Assembly: GCA_900239685.1 (NCBI GenBank)
Contig: OENT01000090.1
Coordinates: 1-64,000 of the forward strand
Length of the DNA: 64,000 bases
Direction: 5' to 3'
Origin: Rotaria macrura
Taxonomy: Eukaryota; Rotifera; Eurotatoria; Philodinida; Philodinidae
The translations under genes and the position numbers were made by a program. Of this stretch, positions 62,951 to 64,000 are shown one piece after another; the first letter of the stretch is position 1, and every line of letters begins with the position of its first letter. Below the pieces are notes generated by a model. That model was given only the letters and a program-made list of their open reading frames with translations. It made no database searches and had not been told where the DNA came from.

Positions 62951-64000
62951 GTAAGTGTTATACATCAGTTTTAAAATAAGATTAATTTACAATATCTATG
63001 AAAATCGTCGACATACATCCATTATCTATTGAGATTAGATCTTTATTCTGCGTTAAGTGCAATACATGATATACATTAACAACGTTTCTTTCATGACTTT
63101 TATATACAATTGTAAGGATCTACACTGGAACCAATGTCCATATGCATAGAGAGTAGTATGTTGAAGTTGAAACGAAGATAGATAATCTAGAATGACTGTC
63201 TGTAGAGTGTTTTTTTTCTCATCAAATAAAACTCAGCAGGTTTCCCGATGTTGGCATTCCTTGTCGAATTCAACAAATTTGATATTTCACTTGTTATTAC
63301 AACATATGATGAAGAAGGACGAACATTTTCAAATGCAAAAAAAAACGAAATGTTCATTCTAGGAGTACTACTCTAGATTTATATAGCATATGGTTTCTTG
63401 AGAGCAACTTTATAAGAGTATCTTAGTTCATTTTTATCTTGGTTTGCCCTTAAAAGTTTGTAAAACTTTTTTATATAATTTTATAGCAAAACGTAATGAC
63501 TTTGTATCGAGTATAACAAATATAAATAAAAATGAAAAGTCAACAAAGTTTACAAGCTTTGGAAAATAAACTAACATCGTACGAAGAACTTACTTAGATT
63601 GATAAAATTCATGAACTAAAATACATTATTACTGCTGCTAGATGAATAATGATGAATTGTTGAAAATTATAGATGATTTATTTTCATGAAACAAAGCTAG
63701 AACAATTACAACAAGTAACAGTGTTTTATTTGTACTTGAAAAAAATGTTCTTCGTCTTTTACTACTCTCTCAACCAGTATACTTGCTCGTGTACTCTTAT
63801 TTTGTGTTTCGAAAACGTACTTGGACGTTCTACTGGATGCATCATTATGAATGTAATACTTAAGTGTGAAGTACGTTGCCCAACGTACAAATATAAATAC
63901 AAATACCACGTACCTTTTTCAAGGTACAACTACGAGTACTCATCAGGTATACTTAGTACGTGTTCTTTTACTTGAAAAATTACAAGTATAAATACTTTCG
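62951..64000. other. Intron or spacer at the right edge
   Basis: The macro-domain exon ends at 62950 with a GTAAGT donor, and no following macro-domain exon is visible before the edge. A decayed open stretch occurs at about 63532-63596 (KSQQSLQALENKLTSYEELT, then a stop). From about 63780 the sequence becomes rich in GTAC, AAGTAC and TACAAATATAAATAC motifs, suggesting a repeat cut by the window edge. Confidence 0.4.
63780..64000. repeat. GTAC/TACAA(G/A)TATAAATAC-rich repeat, truncated by the window edge
   Basis: Recurrent GTACTT, AAGTACGTTGCCCAACGTAC and GTACCTTTTTCAAGGTAC palindromic units alternate with ACAAATATAAATACAAATAC and TACAAGTATAAATAC. Several adjacent short palindromes in 200 bases is unusual for the window. 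The full element is not visible. Confidence 0.5.

Noticed and set aside
1..64000. tRNA genes, CRISPR arrays, telomeric repeats
   Set aside because: No T-loop/anticodon arm combination, no regularly spaced repeat-spacer pattern and no telomere-like tandem was seen by eye.
1..64000. Autonomous transposons or viral insertions
   Set aside because: No reverse transcriptase, integrase, transposase or capsid-like frame of meaningful length was recognised; all elements seen are non-autonomous.

Overview
This is an AT-rich eukaryotic window with intron-bearing genes. Most introns are about 48-75 bp with GT...AG ends, and a minority run to 0.5-3.4 kb. Nine protein-coding genes are supported, all on the + strand: an Argonaute, a mu-crystallin/ornithine cyclodeaminase-family enzyme, lipin, the DEAH-box helicase DHX37, GMP reductase, a Ly6-like secreted protein, an uncharacterised 193-residue protein, TMEM245, and the 5' part of a large CCCH/RRM/KH/macro-domain protein that runs off the right edge. 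The gene set is animal. Many tiny introns, abundant small non-autonomous DNA transposons and a divergent Argonaute suggest a spiralian, most likely a bdelloid rotifer. That placement is inference; I could not search a database. I rebuilt exon models by hand from splice sites, frame continuity and family homology. All models join in frame.

Layout. 1-4443: no gene; several small transposons and fragments of a GGATCCGATCGGATTC-rich family. 4787-8469: Argonaute. 8470-12771: no gene; repeats including a fold-back element with a second element nested in one arm. 12772-17380: mu-crystallin-like enzyme, mostly a 3.4-kb intron. 17381-19799: no gene; one perfect 36-bp palindrome. 19800-24258: lipin. 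25057-35930: DHX37, with a TA-flanked transposon in its last large intron. 36114-38359: GMP reductase. 38597-39106: Ly6-like. 39281-39909: uncharacterised. 42898-48405: TMEM245. 48406-54643: no gene; a minisatellite and an interspersed repeat disrupted by a younger TTAA-flanked element. 54644 to beyond 62950: PARP12/PARP14-like RNA-binding and macro-domain protein. A 1.4-kb inverted-repeat element carrying the assembly gap (57875-58060) sits in one of its introns.

The genes do not form one pathway. They are mostly housekeeping (purine salvage, ribosome biogenesis, lipid synthesis, membrane transport). Two stand out for genome or RNA defence: the Argonaute, whose fourth PIWI catalytic position aligns to Asp rather than His, and the CCCH-RRM-KH-macro protein at the right end. 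The sequence between genes is dominated by small non-autonomous DNA transposons, some nested, which gives a readable insertion history. I found no tRNA, rRNA, CRISPR array, reverse transcriptase or intact transposase.
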